Shown: positions 45,627 to 55,202 of the stretch, in pieces
How positions within the stretch are numbered: the first letter of the stretch is position 1
Layout of the letters: each line of letters begins with the position of its first letter
Assembly: GCF_004005845.1 (NCBI RefSeq)
Contig: NZ_SADE01000003.1
Location: 372,001-436,000 of the forward strand
DNA: 64,000 nt
DNA from: Hwanghaeella grinnelliae
Lineage (GTDB): Bacteria; Pseudomonadota; Alphaproteobacteria; UBA8366; Aestuariispiraceae
Reading direction: 5' to 3'
The notes under the pieces: generated by a model
Databases searched by the model: none
The model's input: the letters and a program-made list of their open reading frames with translations, nothing else
What the model was told of the DNA's origin: nothing
Program-made: the position numbers and the translations under genes

Positions 45627-47225
45627 GTGACTGATCCACGTAAAAAAACTGAACTGGAAAGCTTGTTTCGAAACGGCAAGATCGGCCGCCGCGCCTTTAT
45701 GCAAGGCGTCTCGGCGCTGGGCCTTTCGACTGCTTTCGCAAGCTCCGTCATTTCCGACGTTCAGGCCGCGACACCTAAATCGGGCGGCAGCGCGCGTCTT
45801 GGCCTCGGCCACGGCGGCACGACCGACTCGCTCGACCCGGCGACCTTTGAAGACGGTTTCATGCTGATGATGGGTTATGCCCTTCGGAACCACCTGACGG
45901 AAATCGACGAAAACGGCAAGCTGGTTGGCGAATTGGCTGAAAGCTGGGAAGCCTCCGACGACGCCACTGAATGGTCCTTCAATCTGCGTAAAGGCGTTGA
46001 ATTTCACAACGGCAAGACGATGGATTCGGAAGACATCATTGCGTCTATCAACCATCACCGTGGCGAAGCCTCCAAATCGGCGGCGAAGCCGATCGTGGCC
46101 CCGATCCAGGATATCAAAGCCGACGGCAAGGATCGCGTCATTTTTACCCTGGAAGGCGGCAATGCCGACTTCCCGCTGCTGATGAGCGACTACCACCTGG
46201 CCATCATGCCGGCCAAGGACGGCAAAGCCGACTGGCAATCAGGCGTAGGAACCGGCGGTTACACGCTTGAGAATTTCGAGCCGGGCGTGCGGTCTTCCGG
46301 CAAGAAGTTCGGCAACTATTGGAAGGAAGGCAAAGCGCATTTCGATGAAGTCACGATCCTGTCGATCAAGGACTTGAACGCGAAACAAAGTGCGCTTGCC
46401 ACAGGCGACATCCACATGATGGACCGTCCCGACCTGAAGACAGCCGGCCTGCTGAAGCGGAACCCGCAGATGGAGCTGGAACAAACCACAGGTACGCGCC
46501 ATTACACCTTCCCGATGCGCACGGACACGAAGCCGTTCGACGACAACAATGTCCGCATGGCCCTGAAGCACGGCGTCGACCGTGAGCTTCTGGTGAAAAC
46601 CATCCTGAAGGGCTACGGCTCGGTCGGGAACGACCATCCGATCGCCCCGTCGAACCCATATTACGACAAAAGCCTTGAGCAGCGCAGTTACGATCCGGAC
46701 AAGGCGAAATATTACCTTAAGCAGGCCGGGTTGACCTCGCTTTCCGTCGATCTGAGCGCGGCGGACTCGGCGTTTTCCGGCGCTGTCGACGCCGCGGTTC
46801 TGTACAAGGAGCAAGCGTCCAAGGCCGGCATCGACATCAATGTCGTGCGTGAGCCAAATGACGGCTACTGGTCAAACGTCTGGATGAAAAAGGCCTGGTG
46901 CGCCTGTTATTGGGGCGGCCGGCCGACCGAAGACTGGATGTTCAGCACGGCCTATGCGGCGGGTGCGGAATGGAACGACACCTTCTGGAAGAACGACCGT
47001 TTCAACAAGCTGCTGCTTGAAGGCCGTTCCGAGCTCGACACCAAGAAACGTGCCGAGATCTACGCCGAAATGCAGCGCATTGTCCGGGACGAAGGCGGCG
47101 TGGTCATTCCGATGTTCGCCTCCTATGTCTGGGTTCGCGACAAGAAGGTGGCCCACGGCGCGAACATTGCGTCGAACTGGGACATGGACGGCGGTAAGCC
47201 ACTGGAGCGTTGGTGGTTCGCCTAA
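45627..47225 (+). CDS. ABC transporter substrate-binding protein (SBP_bac_5) with Tat-like signal
   Basis: The 532-residue product begins with a long polar stretch and GKIGRRAFMQGVSALGLSTA, a twin-arginine-type signal, ending SDVQAATPKSGG. The family blocks SLDPATFEDGFMLMMGYALR, WSFNLRKGVEFHNGKTMDSED and GTGGYTLENFEPG are present. It should bind an oligopeptide or related ligand in the periplasm after folding in the cytoplasm. The start is a GTG at 45627 after TTGGGAGAACA. It has its own terminator before the permease genes. Confidence 0.92.
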   Translation: MTDPRKKTELESLFRNGKIGRRAFMQGVSALGLSTAFASSVISDVQAATPKSGGSARLGLGHGGTTDSLDPATFEDGFMLMMGYALRNHLTEIDENGKLVGELAESWEASDDATEWSFNLRKGVEFHNGKTMDSEDIIASINHHRGEASKSAAKPIVAPIQDIKADGKDRVIFTLEGGNADFPLLMSDYHLAIMPAKDGKADWQSGVGTGGYTLENFEPGVRSSGKKFGNYWKEGKAHFDEVTILSIKDLNAKQSALATGDIHMMDRPDLKTAGLLKRNPQMELEQTTGTRHYTFPMRTDTKPFDDNNVRMALKHGVDRELLVKTILKGYGSVGNDHPIAPSNPYYDKSLEQRSYDPDKAKYYLKQAGLTSLSVDLSAADSAFSGAVDAAVLYKEQASKAGIDINVVREPNDGYWSNVWMKKAWCACYWGGRPTEDWMFSTAYAAGAEWNDTFWKNDRFNKLLLEGRSELDTKKRAEIYAEMQRIVRDEGGVVIPMFASYVWVRDKKVAHGANIASNWDMDGGKPLERWWFA

Positions 47226-47253
47226 TATTCACGCCAATCACTTGAATCTGAAG

Positions 47254-47284
47254 AGGTCCCGGAGACATCCGGGACCTTTTTCTT
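47254..47284 (+). terminator. Intrinsic terminator after the second binding-protein gene
   Basis: AGGTCCCGG and CCGGGACCT form a perfect 9-bp stem around a 6-base loop, followed by TTTTTCTTT. It lies 28 bases after the stop codon and about 285 bases before the DppB-like gene. Confidence 0.92.
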
Positions 47285-47568
47285 TCAAGCCCAAAAACCG
47301 CCACAGGCGCGGAAACCATGCGTTCCGGCCTGTACATCTGCGCGGCATCGTCGCAAACGCAGCAAAAAGTGGCCGTATTGCACTTCCTTTTACGGGTCTT
47401 ATCCTGTTTCATGTTTGTTAAGGAAAAGCAGTCGGTTGAATACAAGCTGCAAAGAATGTCCGTTGGCTGGCGAATACCAGGGACGGGTCGAACAGGAACT
47501 GAGGTTGAGAACGAGGGGGATTTGCCGGTGCACGGGCTTACGTTCGTGGCATTGCGGCTAAGAAAACC
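47285..47568. other. Leader region of the second permease/ATPase genes
   Basis: This 284-base gap lies after a strong terminator, so the permease genes either rely on read-through or have a promoter here. I cannot place a -35/-10 pair with confidence. A GC-TATTGCA sequence resembles a sigma-54 site but has the wrong spacing. Confidence 0.4.
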
Positions 47569-48525
47569 ATGCATGCGATCTTAACTATGATAATTCAGCG
47601 TCTCGGCTTGGGGCTGATTACGCTGATTGCCGTTTCATTCATCATGTCTGTTGCAATCGAGTTTCTGCCGGGCGACTTGGCCCAGGAAGTACTAGGGCAG
47701 TCCGCAACCCCCGAAACCGTCGCGGCATTTCGCGCGGAATTGGGATTGGACCGGGCTTTCCACACCAGATACTTCGAATGGCTCGGCAATGTTTTGACTG
47801 GAGACCTGGGCACATCCCTGGCCAACCAACGTGAAATTTCGGAGCTTCTCGGCACCCGGCTTTACAACACGTTGTTCCTGGCTTCGATCGCCGCGGCGAT
47901 TTCCGTCCCAATCGCCATAACACTGGGTGTCCTGGCCGCGCTTTACCGCAACAGCCTGTACGACCGCTTGGTCAATATCTTCACCCTGTCGACCATCTCG
48001 ACCCCGGAATTCTTCGTCGCCTATATCCTGATCCTGTGGTTCTCCGTGACGGTGCGGATTTTCCCCAGTATCTCCGATATCGGGCCTGACCTGGGCTTCT
48101 GGGAGCACGTGTACCGATCGATGCTGCCGGCCTTGACGCTGACACTGGTCGTGATCGCACACATGATGCGCATGACACGGGCGGCCATCATCAACCTGCT
48201 GGCAAGCCCCTATATCGAGATGGCCACCCTCAAAGGTGTACCGCGCCGGGACGTGATCATTCGCCACGCCTTGCCGAACGCCTTGGCGCCGATCATCAAC
48301 GTCGTGGTGCTGAACCTTGCTTATCTCATCGTGGGCGTCGTGGTCGTCGAAGTCGTCTTCGTCTATCCGGGGCTGGGGCAATTGCTCGTCGACAGTGTCT
48401 CGAAACGGGACATGCCTGTCGTCCAAGCCTGCTGCCTCGTCTTCGCCATCACCTACATATTGCTCAATCTGACGGCGGACATTTTGTCCATTCTGAGCAA
48501 TCCGCGGCTGCTGCATCCGCGATAA
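47569..48525 (+). CDS. ABC transporter permease, DppB-like
   Basis: The 318-residue membrane protein has the OppB/DppB N-terminal block FRAELGLDRAFHTRYFEWLG and the EAA loop PYIEMATLKGVPRRDVIIRH. The last segment ADILSILSNPRLLHPR is the family tail. An internal ATG at 47587 (MIIQRLGLGLITL) is an alternative start. It pairs with the DppC-like protein 18 bases downstream. Confidence 0.92.
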   Translation: MHAILTMIIQRLGLGLITLIAVSFIMSVAIEFLPGDLAQEVLGQSATPETVAAFRAELGLDRAFHTRYFEWLGNVLTGDLGTSLANQREISELLGTRLYNTLFLASIAAAISVPIAITLGVLAALYRNSLYDRLVNIFTLSTISTPEFFVAYILILWFSVTVRIFPSISDIGPDLGFWEHVYRSMLPALTLTLVVIAHMMRMTRAAIINLLASPYIEMATLKGVPRRDVIIRHALPNALAPIINVVVLNLAYLIVGVVVVEVVFVYPGLGQLLVDSVSKRDMPVVQACCLVFAITYILLNLTADILSILSNPRLLHPR

Positions 48526-48543
48526 TCCGGTGGGGGAAAGACT

Positions 48544-49371
48544 ATGAACGAATTCATCAAGCTGCTCAAAAAGGCCCCGCCGACCGCAATCTTCGGCATG
48601 GTGGTCATTACCATTTATGTCATTGTCGCGATCTTCGCGCCGTTCGTCGCACCATTCAGCGAAACGGAAATTGTCGGCGATCAGTTCGAACTCTGGGGCG
48701 ATCCATATATCCTGGGGACCGACAATCTGGGCCGCGATATGTTGAGCCGCCTTATCTTCGGTGCCCGAAACACGGTCGGGATCGCACTGATCACGACGGC
48801 CTTTGCCTTCCTGGTCGGCTGCTTCTTTGGTTTGCTGGCGGCAACGCTCGGCGGTTGGGTCGATCAGCTGCTGGGCCGCATCGTCGACGTGATGATGGCC
48901 ATTCCGACACTGGTTTTCGCCCTTCTGCTCCTGACCATCTTCGGCACCTCGGTGACCACTCTGGTTCTTGTAATCGGTATCCTCTATTCCACCTCGGTCT
49001 TCCGGTTGGCGCGTGCGGTGTCGATGAACGTCGTGGTCCTGGATTTCGTCGAGGTCGCGAAACTGCGCGGCGAAGGTTTGCTCTATATCATCCGGCACGA
49101 AATTCTGCCGAACATCCTGCCGCCGCTTGTGGCGGAATTCGGCCTGCGTTTCTGCTTCGTCTTCCTGTTCATCAGCGCCCTGAGCTTCCTGGGCCTGGGT
49201 CTGCAGCCGCCGACGGCGGACTGGGGAAGCATGGTGCGTGAAAACGCGACCCTCATCACCTTTGGGGATATCACGCCCCTGGTCCCAGCGGCCGCAATTG
49301 CCCTGTTGACCGTGGCGGTGAACTTCGTCGTCGACTGGTTCCTGCACCTCACCAGCGGATTGAAGGACTAA
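48544..49371 (+). CDS. ABC transporter permease, DppC-like
   Basis: The 275-residue product is short for DppC but complete: ILGTDNLGRDMLSRLIFGAR in the N-terminal part, six hydrophobic segments, and the EAA loop DFVEVAKLRGEGLLYIIRHE. GGGGGA precedes the start. It forms the channel with the DppB-like permease and is followed within five bases by the fused ATPase gene, an obvious operon. Confidence 0.93.
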   Translation: MNEFIKLLKKAPPTAIFGMVVITIYVIVAIFAPFVAPFSETEIVGDQFELWGDPYILGTDNLGRDMLSRLIFGARNTVGIALITTAFAFLVGCFFGLLAATLGGWVDQLLGRIVDVMMAIPTLVFALLLLTIFGTSVTTLVLVIGILYSTSVFRLARAVSMNVVVLDFVEVAKLRGEGLLYIIRHEILPNILPPLVAEFGLRFCFVFLFISALSFLGLGLQPPTADWGSMVRENATLITFGDITPLVPAAAIALLTVAVNFVVDWFLHLTSGLKD

Positions 49372-49375
49372 GCAA

Positions 49376-51061
49376 ATGGCGGATAACACGAACACACAAC
49401 GTGGCACCAAGGGCGATGTCCTTCTGGAAATGAAGGGCCTGAAGATCGCCGCAATGGTGGAAGAGGAAGAAATCGAGATCGTCCATGGCGTCGATGTCAC
49501 GCTAAAGCGTGGCGAGGTCCTGGGCCTGATCGGTGAATCCGGGGCGGGCAAGTCGACGATCGGCCTGGCCGCGATGGCCTATACCCGTGGCGGGTGCTGG
49601 ATCAGCGGCGGGTCCATCAATTTCGATGGTATCGACATGCTGAATGCATCGGCGGAACAGCTTCGCGACCTGCGCGGCAAGCGCATTGCCTATGTGGCGC
49701 AAAGCGCGGCGGCGAACTTCAACCCGGCGCACAAACTTATCGATCAGTTCACCGAAGCGCCCGTCCTGCACGGCTATTCCAACCGAAGCGCGGCGGAAGC
49801 CGACGCGAAGGAACTGTTCGGCAGATTGCGCCTGCCCAACGCGGACACGATCGGTTTCCGCTATCCGCATCAGGTTTCAGGTGGCCAATTGCAGCGTGCC
49901 ATGACGGCGATGGCGATGTCCTGCCGGCCGGACCTGATCGTCTTCGACGAGCCAACAACCGCCTTGGACGTGACGACGCAGATCGAGGTTCTGGCCGCGA
50001 TCCGCGATGTCGTGGAACAGTTCAACACTGCGGCCATCTATGTGACCCACGACCTTGCCGTCGTGGCGCAAATGGCGGATCGAATCATGGTCCTGCGCCA
50101 CGGCAATCTGGTCGAGGAAGGCAATACGCGCGAGATGTTGGCCGCCCCGAAAGAGGAGTATACCAGTCAGCTGCTTGCGGTCCGGACCTTCAAGAAAGAA
50201 CACCAACTTGAAGTAACCGAAACCACGCCGCTGCTGCGCGTCAACAATGTCAGTGCGTCCTATGGCACGACGCCGGTTCTGTTCGGGGTGAACTTCGATG
50301 TTCATAAAGGACAGACAGTGGCCGTCGTCGGCGAATCCGGAAGCGGCAAGAGTACGACGGCCCGGGTGATCACCGGCCTTCTGCCACCGAGCGAAGGCAC
50401 GATCGAGTTCAAGGGACAGGCGCTGCCGCCGGATTATCGGAATCGGTCCAAGGATGAGCTGCGGCAAGTCCAAATGATCTATCAGATGGCCGATACCGCC
50501 TTGAACCCGCGGCAACGCATTCGTGAAGTGATCGGTCGGCCGCTTACCTTCTACCTGGGCATGACCGGCAAGCAGCGGGAAGACAGAACCCGCGAATTGC
50601 TGACCATGATCGAAATGAACCCGGACGAATATATCGACCGGTACCCGACCGAGCTTTCGGGCGGGCAGAAGCAGCGTATCTGTATCGCGCGCGCCCTGGC
50701 GGCCGAACCGGAACTGATCATTTGCGATGAGGTTACATCCGCACTCGACCAGTTGGTTGCCGAAGAAATCCTGAAACTGCTCGACCGGCTGCAAAGTGAA
50801 CTCAACCTGGCCTATATGTTCATTACCCACGATCTGGCGACGGTTCGCGCCATTGCCGACGAGGTCGTCGTGATGCTGCGGGGCGAGGTCAACGATTCCG
50901 GGCCAAAGGACGAAATGTTCACGCCGCCGCATACGGACTACACGGACCTGTTGTTGTCCTCCGTCCCGGAAATGGATCCGGATTGGCTGGACAACCTGTT
51001 GGAAGAACGCAAACGCTTGGCCGAAGAAGAAGGTCGAGTGTTAAAAGCGGCGGACAACTAA
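49376..51061 (+). CDS. Dipeptide/oligopeptide-type ABC transporter, fused ATPase (DppD-DppF)
   Basis: The 561-residue protein has two ABC domains. The first (about 15-265) has [28 protein letters not shown] and [12 protein letters not shown]. The second (about 280-535) has [28 protein letters not shown] and LIICDEVTSALD. In both, Walker A, signature and Walker B are intact. The second Walker B reads DEVTSALD rather than DEPTSALD. It is paralogous to the fused ATPase at 17565, and each belongs to its own operon with the same gene order. Confidence 0.93.
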   Translation: MADNTNTQRGTKGDVLLEMKGLKIAAMVEEEEIEIVHGVDVTLKRGEVLGLIGESGAGKSTIGLAAMAYTRGGCWISGGSINFDGIDMLNASAEQLRDLRGKRIAYVAQSAAANFNPAHKLIDQFTEAPVLHGYSNRSAAEADAKELFGRLRLPNADTIGFRYPHQVSGGQLQRAMTAMAMSCRPDLIVFDEPTTALDVTTQIEVLAAIRDVVEQFNTAAIYVTHDLAVVAQMADRIMVLRHGNLVEEGNTREMLAAPKEEYTSQLLAVRTFKKEHQLEVTETTPLLRVNNVSASYGTTPVLFGVNFDVHKGQTVAVVGESGSGKSTTARVITGLLPPSEGTIEFKGQALPPDYRNRSKDELRQVQMIYQMADTALNPRQRIREVIGRPLTFYLGMTGKQREDRTRELLTMIEMNPDEYIDRYPTELSGGQKQRICIARALAAEPELIICDEVTSALDQLVAEEILKLLDRLQSELNLAYMFITHDLATVRAIADEVVVMLRGEVNDSGPKDEMFTPPHTDYTDLLLSSVPEMDPDWLDNLLEERKRLAEEEGRVLKAADN

Positions 51062-51090
51062 GCGCACCCCTTCGGGGGGAGTTATCTTGC

Positions 51091-51119
51091 ATAAGGCCGC
51101 GTCATGCGGCCTTATTTTT
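51091..51119 (+). terminator. Intrinsic terminator after the second ABC operon
   Basis: ATAAGGCCGC and GCGGCCTTAT form a perfect 10-bp stem around GTCAT, followed by a T-run. It lies 30 bases after the stop codon. Confidence 0.95.
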
Positions 51120-51168
51120 AGCTCAGGCAGAGTTTTGTCCATATCGGTAACTGTAAGGGGTGTCGCGG

Positions 51169-52548
51169 ATGGTCTTTCTTAGAAAGCCATCGATATTCAT
51201 TGTCGGCGCCGTGGTGCTGAGCGCAATTCTGCTGCAGGGCGGCAATGGGATCCTGACGATCCTTGTTCCCTTGCGAATGACCGATAGCGGTCTTCCCGCC
51301 ACCAGTGTCGGTTTCGTGGGAACAGGATACGCCATCGGCTTCCTGATCGGTTGTATCTTCGCGACAGGACTTGTACGCACGGTCGGCCATATCCGCGCCT
51401 ATGCCGCCCTGGCGGCGGTAATGGGCACCGGCATTCTTGCCCTGACGATCGACACCAACGTCTTTCTGTATGCCGGCGTGCGGGCGGCGACCGGCTTCTG
51501 CATGGCCGGGCTGACAACCGTGATCGAAAGCTGGATCAACGAACGCACCCCATCGGAAAGCCGTGGCAACGTTTTGTCGATCTATATGGTCGTGACCAAG
51601 GGCGCGATGGCGATGGGCCCCTTGATGCTGGGATATGGCGACGTCAACGGGCCGGGTTTCCTGATGATCATCTGCGCATTCTGCTCGATGTCGCTCGTCC
51701 CCATGGCGCTGACCCGCGGTCCTAGCCCCAATATCCCATCCCTTAAGCGGATGGGGGTAACCACATTGTACAAGATCGCGCCCGCCGCAATCGTCGGCTG
51801 TGTCGCCATCGGCCTGGTCAATGGTGCGGTCATCAGCCTGGTGCCGACCTACGCCACCTCTATCGACCTGTCCCCGACCACGATCGCCTTCATCATGGCG
51901 GGCATGCAGCTGGGTGGGCTTGCCTTCCAATGGCCGCTGGGCTGGATGTCAGACCGAATGGACCGGCGCTTGGTGATCGCCTTCTGCGCCCTGGCCGTGA
52001 CCGTTCTATCGCTTACCATCGTCTTGTTGGCGGGCATGCCAGCCATCGTTCAAGTCGCCCTGTTCTGGGCATGGGGCGGTGTTTCTTTTTCGATCTATGC
52101 CATCTGTGTTTCGCACGCGGCGGACCGCGCGCCGTTGGATTTGATGGTTGCGATGAGTTCCAGCCTTTTGCTTGCCTGGGCGGCGGGCGCGGTGGTCGGC
52201 CCCACCGCCGCCAGTTTCATGATGACCGCCATTGGTCCCGTCGGCCTGTTTTACTACTCAGCCACCGTGATGACGTGCCTGTTGGCCTTCGTACTGATCC
52301 GTACACGCCTGCGCCAGGCGGAACCGAGTGCATCGAAAACAGATTTCGTCGGCCTTCCCGCCTCCAGCCCTGTTATTCAACAGATGGATCCGCGAATGCA
52401 CGACGCGATTCATGCGTCCAGCATCTATGAAGGACAAGCGACGGCACGGTCGCCGGCGGATGATTCCGTTGCGGCGGACTATGATGACGGCGGATACAAT
52501 GACAGCCCCAGCCTGAACCCGGAAACGGACGATCCTGAAAAGCCCTAA
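51169..52548 (+). CDS. MFS transporter (YcaD-like)
   Basis: The ~459-residue product starts at 51169 with AAGGGG at good spacing. About twelve hydrophobic segments occupy the first ~390 residues, with VGFVGTGYAIGFLIGCIFAT and GLTTVIESWINERTPSESRG (the loop of YcaD-type carriers) and WPLGWMSDRMDRRLVIAFCA between halves. A polar, disordered tail of about 70 residues follows. It is an inner-membrane carrier of unknown substrate. It precedes the cytochrome gene by 114 bases without an apparent terminator. Confidence 0.87.
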   Translation: MVFLRKPSIFIVGAVVLSAILLQGGNGILTILVPLRMTDSGLPATSVGFVGTGYAIGFLIGCIFATGLVRTVGHIRAYAALAAVMGTGILALTIDTNVFLYAGVRAATGFCMAGLTTVIESWINERTPSESRGNVLSIYMVVTKGAMAMGPLMLGYGDVNGPGFLMIICAFCSMSLVPMALTRGPSPNIPSLKRMGVTTLYKIAPAAIVGCVAIGLVNGAVISLVPTYATSIDLSPTTIAFIMAGMQLGGLAFQWPLGWMSDRMDRRLVIAFCALAVTVLSLTIVLLAGMPAIVQVALFWAWGGVSFSIYAICVSHAADRAPLDLMVAMSSSLLLAWAAGAVVGPTAASFMMTAIGPVGLFYYSATVMTCLLAFVLIRTRLRQAEPSASKTDFVGLPASSPVIQQMDPRMHDAIHASSIYEGQATARSPADDSVAADYDDGGYNDSPSLNPETDDPEKP

Positions 52549-52662
52549 CCCTACGGCTTTTGCCGCGGACCAAGTGCCGCACCCGATGAGCCGCGGATTT
52601 GCATTTCCAGCAACGGGCAGCATGATGGCAGCATCATGAGAATGCCCTCATAGGGAGCTGCG

Positions 52663-53334
52663 ATGCGTACTGCCAGAGTTTTGGTTTCGGATTCGCGCCA
52701 CGCGCTTTCTGCGCTGGCCGCCATCGCCGTTCTACTTGCCGCCTTGATCGTTTTCCCGCGGCCGGCCTTCCCGGCTCCTGAAAAGATCCCGAAAGTGGTC
52801 GGCATCTATGGATGTATTCAATGCCACAGTCTGGACGGCAAGATCACCATGCCCGGCGTCCCCCGTTTGGCAGGCCAGCGGAGGACTTATCTCTCCCGCC
52901 AGTTGAATCATTTCAAGCTGGGCGAAGTGATCTATGACGGCGAGGTGGTGTCGGCCCGGCGGCATGCTGTCATGAACGATTTGGCGAAACGGCTTTCCAC
53001 GTCACAGTTGCGGACCATCGCGCATTTTTATTCCATCAAATCCTGCCAAACCAATACCGCCGCCGCCCCAGCGCCGCCGGCCGGCGTGGAGCGGTGCGAG
53101 GTCTGTCACGGCGGGGTCCGTGCGAATCCTTGGCGCGACACGCCGTCGTTGAACGCCCAGGACGTGACCTATCTGAAGCGCACCATCCACAACCTGTGGC
53201 AGGCGCGGCAAGGCTACAAAGCCGGTGCGCGCCGACACCACCGGATGGCGGAGGTGATGTTCATCGACGCGGATGAACCGAACCTGGACGCCTATGCGGA
53301 ATATTTCGCGGCCCTGCCTTGCGGCGGGAAATAG
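52663..53334 (+). CDS. Dihaem cytochrome c (c4-like)
   Basis: The 223-residue product has an N-terminal hydrophobic export segment, then two haem sites: CIQCH at residues 51-55 and CEVCH at 145-149. MNDLAKRLSTSQLRTIAHFY after the first haem is the typical c4/c5 half. The second half ends with a short LDAYAEYFAAL. It is a periplasmic electron carrier, perhaps for an oxidase or dehydrogenase. The two halves are joined by a proline-alanine linker (TAAAPAPPAG). No partner enzyme lies next to it, so its redox role is open. Confidence 0.85.
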   Translation: MRTARVLVSDSRHALSALAAIAVLLAALIVFPRPAFPAPEKIPKVVGIYGCIQCHSLDGKITMPGVPRLAGQRRTYLSRQLNHFKLGEVIYDGEVVSARRHAVMNDLAKRLSTSQLRTIAHFYSIKSCQTNTAAAPAPPAGVERCEVCHGGVRANPWRDTPSLNAQDVTYLKRTIHNLWQARQGYKAGARRHHRMAEVMFIDADEPNLDAYAEYFAALPCGGK

Positions 53335-53352
53335 GACCGCGGCTATCGGCCA

Positions 53353-53391
53353 TAAAAAAGGCCGGGCAGCCCGCGGGCGCCCGGCCTTTAA
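53353..53391. terminator. Bidirectional terminator between cytochrome c and rpsD
   Basis: AAAGGCCGGGC and GCCCGGCCTTT form a perfect 11-bp stem with flanking A and T runs. It lies between convergent genes and should serve both. Confidence 0.92.
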
Positions 53392-53412
53392 AACTCTGGC
53401 TACCAGTCTGGA

Positions 53413-54027
53413 TTAACGTGAGTAGAACTCGATGACCAGGTTCGGTTCCATCGTCGCCGGATAAGGAACGTCTTCCAGCTTGGGCGTCCGGTTCAACGAG
53501 GCCGTCAGCTTGTTGTGGTCGACATCGATGTAATCCGGAATATCGCGTTCCGTGCTGCTGGTTCCTTCCAGAACCAGGTTCATGTTCTTGCTCTTGTCGC
53601 GGACGGAAACGACGTCGCCGAGCTTCAGCGCGAAGGACGGAACATTGACGCGCTTGCCGTTCACCTGGACATGGCCATGGTTGATGAACTGGCGTGCGGC
53701 GAAGACCGTCGGCACGAGCTTGGCGCGATAGACGACCGCGTCCAGGCGATGCTCCAGCAGGCCGATCAGGTTTTCACCCGTATCGCCTTTGCGGCGGGAG
53801 GCTTCTTCGTAATATTTGCGGAATTTCTTCTCGCCGATATTGCCGTAGTAGCCCTTCAGCTTCTGCTTCGCCATCAGCTGGGTGCCGAAGTCGGAGGGCT
53901 TGCGGCGGCGCTGGCCGTGTTGGCCGGGACCGTATTCGCGGTTGTTGAAGGGGCTCTTCGGGCGACCCCAAAGGTTGACGCCCAAACGGCGGTCAATCTT
54001 GTACTTCGCAGAAATGCGCTTACTCAT
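53413..54027 (-). CDS. rpsD: 30S ribosomal protein S4
   Basis: The 204-residue product starts [20 protein letters not shown] and has the S4 RNA-binding block [20 protein letters not shown], ending LVIEFYSR. It binds 16S rRNA first in 30S assembly. The gene is alone here, outside the alpha operon, as in many alphaproteobacteria. A strong promoter with TTGACA and TATAGT lies about 165 bases upstream. The leader of 150 or so bases could hold an S4-binding control site, but no structure was identified. Confidence 0.98.
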   Translation of the reverse strand: MSKRISAKYKIDRRLGVNLWGRPKSPFNNREYGPGQHGQRRRKPSDFGTQLMAKQKLKGYYGNIGEKKFRKYYEEASRRKGDTGENLIGLLEHRLDAVVYRAKLVPTVFAARQFINHGHVQVNGKRVNVPSFALKLGDVVSVRDKSKNMNLVLEGTSSTERDIPDYIDVDHNKLTASLNRTPKLEDVPYPATMEPNLVIEFYSR

Positions 54028-54191
54028 GGTTCAATTTTCCCGTCTTTAACGTCGGTTGGTCTTAATGTCCCGGTAGTCCGACCCCCGCCCTAAGCCATTG
54101 AAACAATTGCTTCAATGGCCGTTGGGCAAGGCGGCGTGCGAAATGCCCTCAATGTCGAGGCAATCCCGCCACATTCCCGGAAAGCGGCCGC

Positions 54192-54219
54192 ACTATAGGG
54201 ATCGGTGACCCTTTGTCAA
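54192..54219 (-). promoter_or_regulatory. Sigma-70-type promoter of rpsD
   Basis: On the minus strand TTGACA (54219-54214) and TATAGT (54197-54192) are 16 bases apart, with GTGCGG just after. The same CCCTATAGTGCG block occurs in the cysS promoter. It is about 165 bases from the rpsD start, leaving a long leader. Confidence 0.8.
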
Positions 54220-54253
54220 ACCCCGGGGACGTCTGAAACCGAGGCAAGCCGCC

Positions 54254-55024
54254 CTATTCCAAGCGCCCAGCCCGCCGCAACGCCTCGGCGATGCCATGCA
54301 GGGTCCGTACCTCCTGGCTGGTAAGGCTTGCCCGCTGGAACATGTTTCGGATGTTGCGCACCGTCACCGGGCGCAGATTCGGCGATTTGAAAAAGCCGCC
54401 TTTGTCCAATGAAGCTTCCAGCCGGGTCAGGAAATTCAGCAACTCGTCCTTACCGGCAAGATCGGAATCGCCGACCTGGAAGCGCTCTTCCGGTACCTCG
54501 ATCCGGTTTTGATACCATTCATAAGATATCAGCAGAACCGCCTGGGCCAGGTTGAGCGACCGGAATGACGGGTTCAGCGGTGCTTCGATGATATTGTCCG
54601 CCAGGGTCACGTCTTCGTTGTCCAGGCCCGCCCGTTCACCGCCGAACAGAACACCGTACCGATTGCCTGCCTTATGGACCTCCAGAAATTCCCTGCCCGC
54701 GGTGCGGGGCGTGAGCACGCGGCCCACCATGTCCCGCGGCCGTGCCGTCGTAGCATAGACCCGTTGCAGGTCCGCGACCGCGTCGGCTGTCGTTTCAAAG
54801 ACCTGGGCATTGTCGATCACACGGTCCGCACCGGCGGCCGAGGCGACCGCTTCCGGGTTGGGCCAGCCGTCACGCGGCGCCACCAGGCGCAATTCCGCCA
54901 AGCCGTTGTTCAGCATCGCGCGGGCAACCATGCCGATGTTCTGACCCAGTTGCGGCTTCACCAGTATGATAACGGGCCCGCCGTCGGGCAGGCCATCCAA
55001 TTGGGTCGAATCCGTTCCGGCCAT
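54254..55024 (-). CDS. trmJ: tRNA (cytidine/uridine-32-2'-O)-methyltransferase, TrmJ-type
   Basis: The start at 55024 gives MAGTDSTQLDGL and 256 residues, the usual TrmJ length. The SpoU motifs are intact: VIILVKPQLGQNIGMVARAM, YGVLFGGERAGLDNEDV and FRSLNLAQAVLLISYEWYQN, which build the trefoil-knot SAM site. It methylates the 2'-hydroxyl at tRNA position 32. The open frame continues to 55402 but without family character. The gene is divergent from mtnP. Confidence 0.92.
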   Translation of the reverse strand: MAGTDSTQLDGLPDGGPVIILVKPQLGQNIGMVARAMLNNGLAELRLVAPRDGWPNPEAVASAAGADRVIDNAQVFETTADAVADLQRVYATTARPRDMVGRVLTPRTAGREFLEVHKAGNRYGVLFGGERAGLDNEDVTLADNIIEAPLNPSFRSLNLAQAVLLISYEWYQNRIEVPEERFQVGDSDLAGKDELLNFLTRLEASLDKGGFFKSPNLRPVTVRNIRNMFQRASLTSQEVRTLHGIAEALRRAGRLE

Positions 55025-55202
55025 GTCCGGTCCCGCAGCTTTCCATGCAAAGTGTTCGAAATCGGGCGATTGTTTGACCCCAAGCCTCGGTCTTGTCAAT
55101 GAAGCCGGATCGAGGCGGCGGGCACCGGCGAACCGATTCCTGTTTGACGAGGCGCTATACTGCCCGTTACCTGATTGCCGTAGCGGAAAAGGGAGAACTG
55201 GA

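Noticed and set aside
47370-47382. TGGCCGTATTGCA as a sigma-54 promoter of the permease genes
   Set aside because: The distance between GG and GC is three bases too short for a -24/-12 promoter.
47692-49551. 619-residue minus-strand frame antisense to the second permease genes
   Set aside because: The plus-strand permeases are unmistakable; the frame is rich in His/Arg/Gln as expected for the complement of membrane-protein codons.
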